Assembly: GCA_021613335.1 (NCBI GenBank)
Contig: JAJTWR010000431.1
Span: 1,116,001 to 1,180,000, forward strand
Length of the DNA stretch: 64,000 nucleotides
DNA from: Whitmania pigra
Lineage: Eukaryota; Annelida; Clitellata; Hirudinida; Haemopidae
Direction of reading: 5' to 3'
Positions within the stretch are counted from its first letter, which is position 1. Each line of letters begins with the position of its first letter. A program made the translations under genes and the position numbers. The notes under the pieces were generated by a model that saw only the letters and a list, made by a program, of their open reading frames with translations, searched no databases and was not told the origin of the DNA. Shown here piece by piece: positions 63,262 through 64,000 of this stretch.

Positions 63262-64000
63262 ATGAGTCCAGCGCCACGCACATCCAAAAATCAGTCGAAA
63301 GTGCATGCAGCGCTCCGCGAACTTGTTCTCGGTGAAGATGGCACCCGGCAATTCAAGCGCGACGTCACCAACCCCGATGCTCTCGCTGCTGAGATGGTTG
63401 CCTTCGCGAACTCGGAAGGAGGAACAATCTACCTCGGTGTCGCCGACGATGGGACGACTCCAGGCCTATCGGCTAACGACGTGCGGCGCTTGAACCAGCT
63501 CATCAGCAACACCGCGAGCCAATCTGTGAAAAGCCCACTCACGGTGTCCACGAAGAACGTCCTCCTTCCTAACGGACGTATCGTGATCGTGCTTACGGTA
63601 CCTCAAGGGCTCGACAAGCCCTACTTTGACCGAAATGGCGGCATTTGGCTGAAGGCTGGCGCCGAAAAGCGACGGGTGAATTCAAAGGAAGAACTCCGTC
63701 GTATATTTCAAGCCACCGATCAATTCCACGCGGACGAACTGCCGACCAAGGCAAGCATCGACGCACTCGATAAAATCCGTCTGCGCGATTTTCTGCAGAC
63801 TGCCTACGAGCAAGCGCTGCCATCTCGCGAAGAAGAGTTGCGACGCCTCCTCGCGAACATGAAGCTCGCGACAGATGATGGAACACTGAACCTCGCGGGC
63901 CTCTTACTTTTTGCGGAAAAGCCCCAGCTTTTCAAACCGCAGTTTGTCGTCAAGGCAGTGAGATTCCCCGGCACGAAAATTCACGCGTCTCAGTACGACG
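63262..64000 (+). CDS. AlbA_2/Schlafen-type ATP-binding protein, 3' end beyond window
   Basis: The visible 246 codons show an AlbA_2 domain: E-D-G-T-R-Q-F-K-R-D-V, then A-F-A-N-S-E-G-G-T-I-Y-L-G-V-A-D-D-G and a G-G-I-W-L-K-A-G-A-E-K-R segment. The family consensus E-F-K reads Q-F-K here. Such proteins often have an HATPase-like C-terminus and act as regulators or in defence contexts. Strong GGAGGAG precedes ATG 63262. Confidence 0.8.
   Translation, partial: MSPAPRTSKNQSKVHAALRELVLGEDGTRQFKRDVTNPDALAAEMVAFANSEGGTIYLGVADDGTTPGLSANDVRRLNQLISNTASQSVKSPLTVSTKNVLLPNGRIVIVLTVPQGLDKPYFDRNGGIWLKAGAEKRRVNSKEELRRIFQATDQFHADELPTKASIDALDKIRLRDFLQTAYEQALPSREEELRRLLANMKLATDDGTLNLAGLLLFAEKPQLFKPQFVVKAVRFPGTKIHASQYD

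Overview
This is a GC-rich, gene-dense stretch of chromosome from a Gram-negative bacterium, most probably a member of the Myxococcota. The evidence is a type IV pilus locus in the pilB-T-C-S-R ... pilM-N-O-P-Q arrangement known from Myxococcus, a second pilus-type two-component pair upstream of pilM, conserved TPR and 'FNHNV...VQTEDSG' proteins that I associate with myxobacteria, a roadblock-domain protein beside the pilus genes, and many GTG/TTG starts. The species cannot be named from the sequence. No rRNA, tRNA, insertion sequence, CRISPR array or prophage was seen. No gap between genes exceeds about 225 bp.

Layout from left to right. (1) 1-2.7 kb: a cysteine-rich tandem-repeat lipoprotein cut by the left edge, an unassigned membrane protein, and an orphan mannose-family PTS IIB. 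(2) 2.7-10.7 kb, minus strand: a partial complex I cluster nuoC-D-G-H-I that continues into an AmpG-like MFS permease and a membrane-anchored metallophosphoesterase. (3) 10.8-12.1 kb: a GNAT acetyltransferase and a divergent YciO/Sua5-family gene. (4) 12.1-20.5 kb, minus strand: dnaJ, a conserved hypothetical, a GT-C-like membrane protein, transketolase, a TPR protein, and a MoxR/DUF58 pair. (5) 20.6-28.4 kb, plus strand: an MsbA-like ABC exporter, a cardiolipin-synthase-like PLD protein, thiL, a radC-family gene, then tolQ-tolR-tolA-tolB. (6) 28.4-40.6 kb, minus strand: a BamA/TamA-type outer-membrane protein with TamB, a large TPR protein, accC-accB and efp. (7) 40.7-57.3 kb, minus strand: the pilus locus, read as pilB-pilT-pilC-pilS-pilR-(second kinase)-(second sigma54 regulator), a small HTH gene, pilM-N-O-P-Q, a lipoprotein and a roadblock protein. 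(8) 57.4-64 kb: ribF on the minus strand, then on the plus strand trmB, two small conserved hypotheticals, alaS and the start of an AlbA_2-type ATP-binding protein cut by the right edge.

Much of the window concerns the envelope and surface: assembly of the type IV pilus and its secretin, outer-membrane biogenesis (BamA/TamB), the Tol trans-envelope machine, phospholipid and lipid export functions, and secreted or lipid-anchored proteins. The points most worth a second look are a protein with two possible tandem Sm/Hfq-like domains upstream of alaS, a pilus locus without the pilA-G-H-I-D block between pilR and the second kinase, a 13-bp hairpin directly upstream of the moxR start, a PilS with an altered ATP-lid motif, and the Cys-rich repeat lipoprotein at the left edge.
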